A DNA stretch of 5,068 bases from Nitrososphaerales archaeon TH5895 (lineage in GTDB: Archaea; Thermoproteota; Nitrososphaeria; Nitrososphaerales; Nitrososphaeraceae): assembly GCA_014523695.1 (NCBI GenBank), contig JAATVS010000135.1, positions 1-5,068 of the forward strand. The letters are read 5' to 3'. A program made the position numbers and the translations under genes. This document shows, in pieces, positions 1-4,415 of the stretch; the stretch's first letter is position 1, and each line of letters starts with the position of its first letter. A model generated the notes under the pieces. That model had not been told where the DNA came from and did not search any database. It worked only from the letters and a program-made list of their open reading frames with translations.

Positions 1-574
1 AATCATCATCTGTAATAGCTTGTTGATATTCTAACTCCCATTTATGCTCATCCAAATACTCTAATAATATTTGCTGAGATTCTGGTTTTACCCCATCAAG
101 TTTAACAGGCAAATTATACTCAAGCCCCCTGCTCATGAGTATCAGCTCGATTCGCCCTTCTATGGAACGCCAAGCTGTCGTCGTCACCATCAGCCTATTC
201 TTTGCAAGCAATAGAAGAGTTGATGCCCAAGATGACAAGAAGGCGTCCAGGTTCGTTGTTACGACATCCAGTACCGAGGCAAAGATCTGTCGCCCCGTCC
301 CAAGAGAAATGAATACAGCAGCAATTACTATCATTACGTTTTGATCGAATACAATTACAATTAAAATTGCAATAACCGCAGACGATATGCCGATGACGGC
401 AGCGCTAAATTTAAAGTAGTTAGTCGGCTGTCCAATTAACTTGATATTGTACTCTGCTCCTGTTTTTGTACTTTTGCGAACAACGAATATGAATAGAGCA
501 TTGACAAATAGTAAGTTAGCAAGGTGCTTTACCATCTCTTTCACGATGAAAGTTACTCCTGGAGCATTTTGCAT
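1..574 (-). CDS. Hypothetical three-helix membrane protein, N-terminal part (runs off the window)
   Basis: The minus strand is open from an ATG at 574 to the window edge, giving 191 residues with no stop. A TAA lies two codons before the ATG, so no earlier in-frame start exists. The sequence shows three hydrophobic stretches at about residues 18-33, 55-76 and 79-95. A long soluble part follows, containing LLLAKNRLMV (121-130), IEGRIELILM (138-147) and an acidic, Gln/Glu-rich tail near 165-191. This suggests a membrane anchor with a cytoplasmic C-terminal domain. A TATA-like box sits about 29 bases before the ATG, which suits a leaderless transcript, and no Shine-Dalgarno is present. I do not recognise the family. 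A plus-strand ORF at 135-344 is a shadow of this gene. Coding status is fairly sure; function is unknown. Confidence 0.72.
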   Translation of the reverse strand, partial: MQNAPGVTFIVKEMVKHLANLLFVNALFIFVVRKSTKTGAEYNIKLIGQPTNYFKFSAAVIGISSAVIAILIVIVFDQNVMIVIAAVFISLGTGRQIFASVLDVVTTNLDAFLSSWASTLLLLAKNRLMVTTTAWRSIEGRIELILMSRGLEYNLPVKLDGVKPESQQILLEYLDEHKWELEYQQAITDDD

Positions 575-598
575 GATGACTTATTTTGAGCGACTCAC

Positions 599-607
599 TA
601 CTTAAAA
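599..607 (-). promoter_or_regulatory. TATA-like box for the membrane-protein gene
   Basis: On the minus strand the sequence reads TTTTAAGTA. Its centre lies about 29 bases before the ATG at 574. This matches archaeal TATA-to-start spacing for a leaderless or nearly leaderless mRNA. It is placed by eye only. Confidence 0.4.
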
Positions 608-638
608 GATGTTGGATGTAAGCATGAGATGACATATC

Positions 639-767
639 ATGGTTGAATTGGACCAAGTGAAGTTGCGAGTTACAAACTTTGAGTTAGTTGACAGTGAGCT
701 AGTTAAGTCAGTTTTCTTTTCTTAGGAAAAACTGAATAGTTTCGCTCGGGAGCACAACATGCCATAA
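639..767 (+). pseudogene. Possible small ORF interrupted by an in-frame TAG
   Basis: From ATG 639 a frame reads 28 residues beginning MVELDQVKLRV and ending VKSVFFS, then TAG (723-725). The same frame continues for 13 more residues (EKLNSFAREHNMP) to TAA at 765-767. The composition is charged and amphipathic, like a real protein, on both sides of the stop. I see no Shine-Dalgarno and no convincing promoter. It may be a decayed gene, a real 28-residue protein, or chance. An inverted repeat (708-735) spans the TAG. Family not recognised. Confidence 0.25.
708..735. repeat. 8-bp inverted repeat with a 12-base loop
   Basis: TCAGTTTT (708-715) is the perfect reverse complement of AAAACTGA (728-735). 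The loop reads cttttcttagga. It could fold as a weak RNA hairpin or be a protein site. It lies upstream of, not after, both flanking genes, so a terminator role for either is unlikely. Confidence 0.4.
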
Positions 768-823
768 GAATTGATTCAGTTAATTGATTTGTTGAGTTGA
801 ATGAATAATCAAAAAATTATGTA

Positions 824-865
824 ATAGGTGACCAGTCAGCTGTTTACGATAAGCTGACCACCTAT
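824..865. repeat. 14-bp bulged hairpin in the intergenic spacer
   Basis: ATAGGTG (824-830) pairs with CACCTAT (859-865), and GTCAGCT (835-841) pairs with AGCTGAC (852-858). This leaves a 4-base bulge ACCA (831-834) and a 10-base loop. The 11-mer ATAGGTGACCA (824-834) recurs as ATAGGTTACCA at 864-874, 40 bp downstream, and both copies are soon followed by CAGCT. It could be a structured RNA, an operator, or a relic of recombination. The rest of 768-1019 is AT-rich with no gene I can support. A 40-residue minus-strand frame there is not protein-like. Confidence 0.5.
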
Positions 866-990
866 AGGTTACCACCCTACAGCTTAGCTTAGGGCATGAC
901 ATTTTAGCAAATAAAGCTAATAAGCATTCTTGGCCTTTCTTACTAAATTATTCATTATTTTTTGCTTCGAATAATTCCTTACGTCGTTAC

Positions 991-1012
991 CATATAGCAG
1001 TAACGTTTATTA
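991..1012 (+). promoter_or_regulatory. Candidate TATA elements for the methyltransferase-like gene
   Basis: Two TATA-like stretches precede the gene: CATATA (991-996) and TTTATTA (1006-1012). The first would put transcription start near 1020, at a TTG codon. The second would put it near 1035, giving a leader of about 15 bases before ATG 1050. Neither is a strong match, and the choice between them decides the start codon. Confidence 0.3.
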
Positions 1013-1049
1013 ACGCGGGTTGGTAATAAATTACGATGAAAAGGCAGTC

Positions 1050-1667
1050 ATGAAGGAAGTATTCAATGTTATGAATTTCATAAAATGCCCGTATGAAGCA
1101 TTGCCAAAGGATAACCCAGATACTTACGTAATGAGGCCCAAACCTTTGAAGGGTACATTGTTTGTCTCATTTGATAATCTTGGTTTCCTATCAGGACAAG
1201 TAAGGGTTAGAGGTAAAGGTAAAGGTGAATATCCTTTTCATTATTTGGAAATGATAGATCATGTTTTTGGCAGGGAAGAAAATACTATTGAGGTTTGCAG
1301 TGGTAGTGTTAATGGAGGATGCTTCACGGTAGATATCAATCCAGAAACAAATCCGCAGATCGTCGATGATGGTCAGACTCTGGCTAAAATTCCAAGTGAC
1401 TCCTTTAATCGATGGAGATGTGACCCTCCTTACAATGAAAATACTGCGAAAAAAATGTATGCAACCGATTTACCAAAACCAATAAGATTGCTTGAAGCAG
1501 GGGCAAGAGTCTGTAAACCTCATTCTCTACTGTTCTTGCTATTGGGCCCTGCAAACTATCAATGGCATCCAAAAGGAACAAAGAGAATCGCTTACATAGA
1601 CGTGACAGTGGTACCAAACAATGAAGTCAGATGTCTGAATGTGTTTTACAAATATAGTGACGGGTAG
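1050..1667 (+). CDS. Small class I SAM-dependent methyltransferase-like protein with a DPPY motif
   Basis: The frame is open from TTG 1020. I prefer ATG 1050, which gives 205 residues; residue numbers here count from TTG 1020 (215 aa). Before the core, YPFHYLEMIDHVF (71-83) resembles motif X of DNA methyltransferases. Motif I is IEVCSGSV (90-97), the expected SAM-binding turn but with Val in place of the last Gly. VDINPE (104-109) fits the acidic motif II, VDDGQ (115-119) fits motif III, and DPPYN (135-139) is the motif IV of amino-methylating DNA enzymes. GARVCKPHSLLFLLL (161-175) is the usual strand after it. The domain stops soon after, with no room for a classical target-recognition domain. 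The substrate (DNA, RNA or protein) is therefore open, with DNA amino-methylation a reasonable guess from DPPY. No restriction enzyme gene is adjacent. The 9-bp repeat arrays and an HTH gene follow on the same strand. Confidence 0.78.
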   Translation: MKEVFNVMNFIKCPYEALPKDNPDTYVMRPKPLKGTLFVSFDNLGFLSGQVRVRGKGKGEYPFHYLEMIDHVFGREENTIEVCSGSVNGGCFTVDINPETNPQIVDDGQTLAKIPSDSFNRWRCDPPYNENTAKKMYATDLPKPIRLLEAGARVCKPHSLLFLLLGPANYQWHPKGTKRIAYIDVTVVPNNEVRCLNVFYKYSDG

Positions 1668-1679
1668 TTGAATTCTAAA

Positions 1680-1688
1680 TATCTCCAC
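1680..1688 (-). repeat. 9-bp repeat, single copy (array A)
   Basis: The minus strand reads GTGGAGATA, identical to the third unit of array B. It lies 12 bases after the methyltransferase stop, inside the 27-base loop of a 7-bp inverted repeat (TTGAATT at 1668-1674, AATTCAA at 1702-1708). Confidence 0.6.
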
Positions 1689-1725
1689 TGATTACTGCAA
1701 AAATTCAATCATGATTTCTACTTAA

Positions 1726-1752
1726 GTGGAGGTAGTGGACTTGGTGGAGATA
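1726..1752 (+). repeat. Iteron-like array B: three 9-bp direct repeats
   Basis: Three contiguous 9-mers lie head to tail. Unit 1 (1726-1734) is GTGGAGGTA, unit 2 (1735-1743) is GTGGACTTG and unit 3 (1744-1752) is GTGGAGATA. The first five bases are invariant. The middle unit carries C rather than G at position 6, as in array C. It has no coding frame of its own. By analogy with iterons or cooperative operators it is probably a protein-binding array. Confidence 0.75.
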
Positions 1753-1753
1753 C

Positions 1754-1771
1754 AAGATATCTTGGATATCC
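1754..1771. repeat. Two abutting perfect palindromes
   Basis: AAGATATCTT (1754-1763) is a perfect 10-bp palindrome, followed directly by GGATATCC (1764-1771), a perfect 8-bp palindrome. They start one base after array B. Both are built around GATATC and could be dimer-binding sites or recognition sites. Confidence 0.55.
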
Positions 1772-1901
1772 CTTAAACGTCTAATTTTATAGCCCGCTCT
1801 CAGAGAGCTAATCTGCAATGACAATTCTTCATTTCTTCACATCATATACGCCATGAATGCATTTCGCCTCCGGAAAATTACTAGATAAAGGAAGGACAAA
1901 A

Positions 1902-1928
1902 CATCTCCACTATGTCCACTAGCTCCAC
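1902..1928 (-). repeat. Iteron-like array C: three 9-bp repeats, inverted orientation
   Basis: Read on the minus strand, unit 1 (1928-1920) is GTGGAGCTA, unit 2 (1919-1911) is GTGGACATA and unit 3 (1910-1902) is GTGGAGATG. Aligned with array B the 27 positions agree at 23. B and C are thus imperfect inverted repeats facing each other across 149 bp. That is also the shape of terminal inverted repeats, but I see no target-site duplication beside them. Confidence 0.75.
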
Positions 1929-1961
1929 TGTCTCTAATGCTCTATTGACCCCTAATCTAAT

Positions 1962-1974
1962 CCAGTGATACTGG
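1962..1974. promoter_or_regulatory. Small palindrome CCAGT-gat-ACTGG upstream of the HTH gene
   Basis: CCAGT (1962-1966) and ACTGG (1970-1974) form a perfect 5-bp dyad around GAT, with weak imperfect extension on both sides. It lies between arrays C and D in the likely promoter region of the HTH gene and could be an operator half-site pair. The rest of 1753-2024 shows no gene. Confidence 0.3.
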
Positions 1975-2024
1975 TTAGGATTTTTATCCCTTCAATATTA
2001 AAGGTAAGGCCCAATATTCCTTCG

Positions 2025-2051
2025 GTGGAGGTAGTGGAGGTAGTGGATGCA
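2025..2051 (+). repeat. Iteron-like array D: three 9-bp direct repeats before the HTH gene
   Basis: Unit 1 (2025-2033) and unit 2 (2034-2042) are both GTGGAGGTA, and unit 3 (2043-2051) is GTGGATGCA. The array ends 38 bp before the GTG start of the HTH gene. It is in frame with that gene and would read as a Gly/Gly/Ser linker. However, no ATG, GTG or TTG precedes it in frame before the TAG at 1976, so it is probably not translated. Its place between weak TATA-like stretches at 2012-2018 and 2069-2075 suits control of HTH expression. Confidence 0.75.
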
Positions 2052-2089
2052 GTATTCTCGACGAAGGTAAATATTCACAGATCAGAACA

Positions 2090-2770
2090 GTGAACAACGT
2101 AACATTCGACAATGAGAATGTCGAACCGAAGACAAAATGCATAAAGCTTAGATTAACGAAGGAATATATGCATAATATCAGCACGACAATGAATAACAAA
2201 GCCCTGTTAAAATATCCTCTTGAGCCGACTCAAAGGTCCGATGAGTCCTTGAGTTTGGAAACTAACAAGCCGCAGAACTTAGCTACGATGAACATTGACA
2301 GAGAAAATAGATTGTCCAGAATGATTACTCTGTATAGTAAAGGTTTAACTCAAAGTGAAATAGCATCGGAGCTTGGTATCGATCAATCAACTGTAAGCAG
2401 GGACTTACAATTCATCAAACAGGAGGCAAAGAAGAAGATAGAAAAGTATCTGAATGAAGATATCCTTTTTGAATTTCTGAGATACATGGCTGGCTCCAAC
2501 GAAGTAACAAGACATTTGTGGGAACTTGTTCAAAATGAAGAGAATGCTAAGGACAAATTGAACGCCTTGTCGTTACTAATGCAATGCTATAACAAACGCC
2601 TGGAAATGCTGATTGGTGGCCCAGAATCCTACTTGAATGCAAAAAAGAGCGTATCAGAGGCAAAGTTTCAAGGAAGATTAGATAATGATCCTGTGTTGAA
2701 GATGTTACTTGAAAGAAATAGGTTTTCACCATTCTCCAATGGAATTACCTCTAGTAAGAAGATTTACTAG
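2090..2770 (+). CDS. Helix-turn-helix DNA-binding protein with helical C-terminal region
   Basis: The protein has 226 residues. Residues 1-66 are polar and probably flexible. An HTH of the homeodomain/sigma-region-4-like kind spans about 71-112. ITLYSKGLTQSEIASELG (79-96) supplies the first two helices and the turn. QSTVSRDLQFIKQEAKKK (99-116) is the recognition helix running into a basic helix. Residues 120-175 are amphipathic helix (EFLRYMAGSNEVTRHLWEL, then NALSLLMQCYNKRLEMLIGG), suited to oligomerisation. HTH plus coiled helices resembles small terminase subunits, ParB-like or replicon-control proteins, but I cannot assign a family. GTG 2090 is the first possible start; ATG 2168 and ATG 2288 are later options, and 2288 would still keep the HTH. 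Array D lies just upstream, so self-regulation through these repeats is plausible. Its stop is shared with the convergent gene at CTAG 2767-2770. Confidence 0.82.
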   Translation: MNNVTFDNENVEPKTKCIKLRLTKEYMHNISTTMNNKALLKYPLEPTQRSDESLSLETNKPQNLATMNIDRENRLSRMITLYSKGLTQSEIASELGIDQSTVSRDLQFIKQEAKKKIEKYLNEDILFEFLRYMAGSNEVTRHLWELVQNEENAKDKLNALSLLMQCYNKRLEMLIGGPESYLNAKKSVSEAKFQGRLDNDPVLKMLLERNRFSPFSNGITSSKKIY

Positions 2771-3000
2771 AATTGTAAACTGTTAATGTCATCATTGACA
2801 AGAGGTGAAGACCCAGCATTCTTTCTTTCTTCCTCTTTCTGATCATCACCACCAAGCTTGTCTAAAAGCGCATCACAGAAGTTGCCTTCTTCAATATCAG
2901 ATCTCATTACTTCTACTAATGCTTCTTGTATGTATTCTGGGATGGACTTCTGATAAGTATCACAAACTATTTTCAGATAACGTAATGTCCACCACATCAT
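2767..3000 (-). CDS. Small acidic helical protein, hypothetical
   Basis: The frame gives 77 residues from ATG 3000; ATG 2997 and GTG 3006 are nearby options. On the minus strand GGAAGTGA precedes the ATGs, close to the archaeal Shine-Dalgarno GGAGGTGA, with five bases from GGAAG to ATG 3000. The N-terminal half (WWTLRYLKIV, then SIPEYIQEALVEVMRSDIEE) looks like a short strand followed by helices, loosely like a ribbon-helix-helix fold. The second half is acidic and Lys/Glu-rich (DDQKEEERKNAG) with a disordered tail. It is convergent with the HTH gene, and the palindrome CTAG supplies both TAG stops. Family not recognised. The plus-strand ORF at 2805-3020 is a shadow. Confidence 0.6.
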   Translation of the reverse strand: MMWWTLRYLKIVCDTYQKSIPEYIQEALVEVMRSDIEEGNFCDALLDKLGGDDQKEEERKNAGSSPLVNDDINSLQF

Positions 3001-3151
3001 TCTCACTTCCGTTATGGTGACGAGTAACTCTTGGCAACTGTGTAGAAGGCGATGATGAGCTAATCATTTTGATATACGAGTATTCGTTAAAGGCAGCTTT
3101 ATCCTTTTCGGTCCCTAGAAGAAATTGATTGTATGCGACTAAGTTAACCAC
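2960..3151 (-). CDS. Hypothetical 63-residue protein overlapping the start of the next gene
   Basis: A GTG at 3151 opens a 63-residue frame starting MVNLVAYNQFLLG, with AAFNEYSYIKMISSSSPS in the middle and a polar tail. GAAGGT just before the start is Shine-Dalgarno-like but overlaps the GTG closely. A TATA-like run (ATAAAATATT on the minus strand, about 3158-3167) lies only a few bases upstream, so transcription would begin near 3137, inside the frame. The same promoter could instead serve the downstream 77-residue gene with a long leader. The two frames overlap by 41 bases. It may be real, a remnant, or chance. Confidence 0.35.
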   Translation of the reverse strand: MVNLVAYNQFLLGTEKDKAAFNEYSYIKMISSSSPSTQLPRVTRHHNGSENDVVDITLSENSL

Positions 3152-3157
3152 ACCTTC

Positions 3158-3167
3158 AATATTTTAT
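3158..3167 (-). promoter_or_regulatory. TATA-like box for the minus-strand small genes
   Basis: The minus strand reads ATAAAATATT here, one of the better TATA matches in this part of the window. Start of transcription would fall near 3137, leaving a leader of about 135 bases for the gene at 3000. It overlaps the TGA stop that closes the upstream coding-like fragment. Confidence 0.35.
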
Positions 3168-3417
3168 CATTTGGCAGCCTCCAGCCCAGTCGTCAAAGAA
3201 CCCGTAATGATCGCGGAGTCTATTGAATCAGTCGGGTCTGCAATGAAACGTTAGTTATATTATTCAATGTATCGCCTATCTGAATAAAGTCGATGGGTAT
3301 TCATTTGATACTCCTTGATCTACCTCGCCCCCTCTAGGTAAACTTGCGATTATCTTTTACCAGAACAATTTCATTAAACCTAGAAGATTTCTATATCATC
3401 TTCGACTGGCAACAGGA
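3167..3417 (-). pseudogene. Probable decayed coding remnant read across frameshifts
   Basis: On the minus strand several protein-like pieces follow one another in different frames. They are LLPVEDDIEIF (ends near 3384), RFNEIVLVKDN (about 3380-3350), LPRGGEVDQGVSNEYP (about 3343-3296), IDFIQIGDTLNNITNVSL (about 3297-3240) and ADPTDSIDSAIITGSL continuing to TTGLEAAK and TGA at 3169-3167. Each is cut by stops, yet they join in one direction as a frameshifted gene would, with a clean C-terminal end. None is long enough to be a gene alone. I cannot name the ancestor. Sequencing error would look the same. Confidence 0.33.
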
Positions 3418-3465
3418 ACATGATGATCCTAGGCCTGTCATGCCTATCCCTTTGCTAGCATGGAC

Positions 3466-3597
3466 CTACTTATTCCAATTGTAACAGTAGTTATTACGGT
3501 TATATCCACGTTCATCTTGACGAAACCAACCACCCCAGGGATTTAATTGGTATGAGGCGGTATGGGGCGGGGCGTGATAATAAGCTGATGAGTTCAT
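3466..3597 (-). CDS. Small Tyr/Asn/Trp-rich protein, 43 residues, hypothetical
   Basis: ATG 3597 opens a 43-codon frame ending in TAG at 3468-3466. It begins MNSSAYYHAPPHTASYQ, has NPWGGWFRQDERGY in the middle and ends NRNNYCYNWNK. It contains no hydrophobic helix and one Cys, and is rich in aromatic and Asn residues, like small low-complexity or secreted/surface peptides. A TATA-like TTTATTTAT lies upstream on the minus strand (about 3645-3653), giving a leader of roughly 25 bases. A 10-bp G-rich tandem (GGTATGAGGC, then GGTATGGGGC, 3549-3568) falls inside it. The coding-like remnant continues on the same strand downstream, so this may be the start of the same decayed gene. Confidence 0.35.
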   Translation of the reverse strand: MNSSAYYHAPPHTASYQLNPWGGWFRQDERGYNRNNYCYNWNK

Positions 3598-3675
3598 AAG
3601 GTTAAATAAAGAACACTCTCCGTCTGGCTTAAGCAGTCAGCATAGATAAATAAAGAAGAAAGTAAAATGTATTCC

Positions 3676-3957
3676 CTACCCAGTTACTCCATTACAGGAT
3701 TTTAGTGCTGCAGTAATCTCGTCTGCGGATTGATACGCTCCTACCCTAACTTGTGATAACGTGTTCTCTTTGCAGAGCACATATTCCTCCGAAAAGTGAC
3801 CTGACGTGTATCCCATATATGCAAATCCAATCCCGATTAATGATGATATTCCTACGATAATGACAACCGTAAGTATCAACATTCTATGGTTGGGCTTGTC
3901 AGTGAGTACTTCTTTCTTCTTCAGTTCAAGTGTTTTTACATAGAGTATTTGACTCAT
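3676..3957 (-). CDS. Single-pass membrane protein, hypothetical
   Basis: The protein has 93 residues from ATG 3957. Residues 1-25 are hydrophilic with a KKK cluster (13-15), then LILTVVIIVGISSLIGIGF (27-45) and a few more residues form one membrane helix. The positive N-terminal side predicts N-in, C-out. The outer part (50-93) is polar, with Cys62 and Cys88 that could form a disulphide, and ends in SADEITAALKSCNGVTG. It has no lipobox or enzyme motif. A TATA-like TTTATATTA (minus strand, about 4012-4020) would give a leader of about 30 bases; no Shine-Dalgarno is seen. Family not recognised. Confidence 0.62.
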   Translation of the reverse strand: MSQILYVKTLELKKKEVLTDKPNHRMLILTVVIIVGISSLIGIGFAYMGYTSGHFSEEYVLCKENTLSQVRVGAYQSADEITAALKSCNGVTG

Positions 3958-4011
3958 GATCTAATTACACATGAATGCTACTCAATTACTTTTGTATGTT
4001 TTATGTATGAA

Positions 4012-4020
4012 TAATATAAA
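4012..4020 (-). promoter_or_regulatory. TATA-like box for the single-pass membrane protein gene
   Basis: The minus strand reads TTTATATTA, a close match to archaeal TATA boxes. It lies about 58 bases before ATG 3957, so transcription should start near 3990. Confidence 0.4.
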
Positions 4021-4089
4021 ATCTGTCCTGTTTACATAAGGTATTGTGATTTATAATAGTCTCTTATTCATTTTAATACGGAAATTAGA

Positions 4090-4098
4090 TATATATAC
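4090..4098 (+). promoter_or_regulatory. Strong TATA-like box (ATATATATA)
   Basis: A nine-base alternating AT run on the plus strand predicts transcription start near 4120. It is followed by a small open frame (4151-4282) and then a hairpin with T-rich tail, forming the outline of a short transcription unit. Confidence 0.4.
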
Positions 4099-4150
4099 GG
4101 TCGTTATGCAAACCAACGAGGACGCATGAATAATCATTCCTAAGCCATTC

Positions 4151-4282
4151 TTGCGTTTTCAGTCGGATTACAATGTTCCGAACGTGAAAGTGCTAAAATA
4201 TGCGTTCAAGTTATATCCTCCACCCTCATCAGCTTTTGGTATTCCCTACTCCCTTATCTGTTCTGGTAACAGGACAGGATGA
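4151..4282 (+). CDS. Possible small protein of 43 residues, or a truncated remnant
   Basis: From TTG 4151 the frame reads LRFQSDYNVPNVKVLKYAF, then KLYPPPSSAFGIPYSLICSG and NRTG, then TGA (4280-4282). The composition is convincingly protein-like and the codons use varied third bases. The same frame is open back to a TGA at 4127-4129. Before that stop it reads MQTNEDA from ATG 4106, so it could also be one gene broken by a nonsense codon. Non-AUG ATT or ATA codons lie at 4130-4138. No Shine-Dalgarno precedes TTG. A TATA box lies upstream and a hairpin begins just after the stop. Family not recognised; a non-coding RNA is an alternative. Confidence 0.35.
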   Translation: MRFQSDYNVPNVKVLKYAFKLYPPPSSAFGIPYSLICSGNRTG

Positions 4283-4285
4283 TGA

Positions 4286-4334
4286 GCCGGTTGACTGATT
4301 ACAAGTAAATCAGTCGGCCAACCATCTTTTCCTT
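4286..4334 (+). terminator. Putative hairpin terminator with T-rich tail
   Basis: GACTGATT (4293-4300) and AATCAGTC (4308-4315) form a perfect 8-bp stem with loop ACAAGTA. The stem can extend as GCC/GGC or as GGTT/AACC, each leaving a 4-base bulge. A T-rich stretch (tcttttcctttctgtt) follows, and an eight-T run lies slightly further on near 4348. It sits directly after the small frame that ends at 4282. Archaeal termination depends mostly on the T tracts, so the hairpin could serve another role. Confidence 0.42.
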
Positions 4335-4415
4335 TCTGTTCTAAAATGTTTTTTTTCATGCGTTACTAATCAGATAAAAACAAAACCCTTAGAGTGAAAG
4401 TGTTAAATGTCCTTA

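Noticed and set aside
135..344. 69-residue plus-strand ORF
   Set aside because: Lies wholly opposite the longer minus-strand membrane-protein frame (1-574), which has clear helices and a TATA-spaced start; its composition is not protein-like.
1405..1617. 70-residue minus-strand ORF
   Set aside because: Antisense shadow of the methyltransferase gene, covering its conserved motif IV.
1680..2051. CRISPR array
   Set aside because: The repeats are 9 bp, contiguous and change orientation, with no regular spacers and no cas genes.
2024..2089. N-terminal extension of the HTH protein through a Gly/Gly/Ser stretch encoded by array D
   Set aside because: The frame is open back to 1979 but contains no ATG, GTG or TTG codon before GTG 2090.
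1984..2199. 71-residue minus-strand ORF with a Pro-rich run
   Set aside because: The Pro run is just the reverse reading of the 9-bp repeats, and the rest is antisense to the HTH gene N-terminus.
2547..2732. 61-residue minus-strand ORF
   Set aside because: Antisense to the well-supported HTH gene.
2805..3020. 71-residue plus-strand ORF
   Set aside because: Antisense to the small acidic gene, which has a good Shine-Dalgarno; the plus reading is Leu/His/Ser-rich without domain features.
3262..3304. 14-codon minus-strand ORF with an AGGAG-like ribosome site
   Set aside because: Too short and in a region that reads better as frameshifted remnants.
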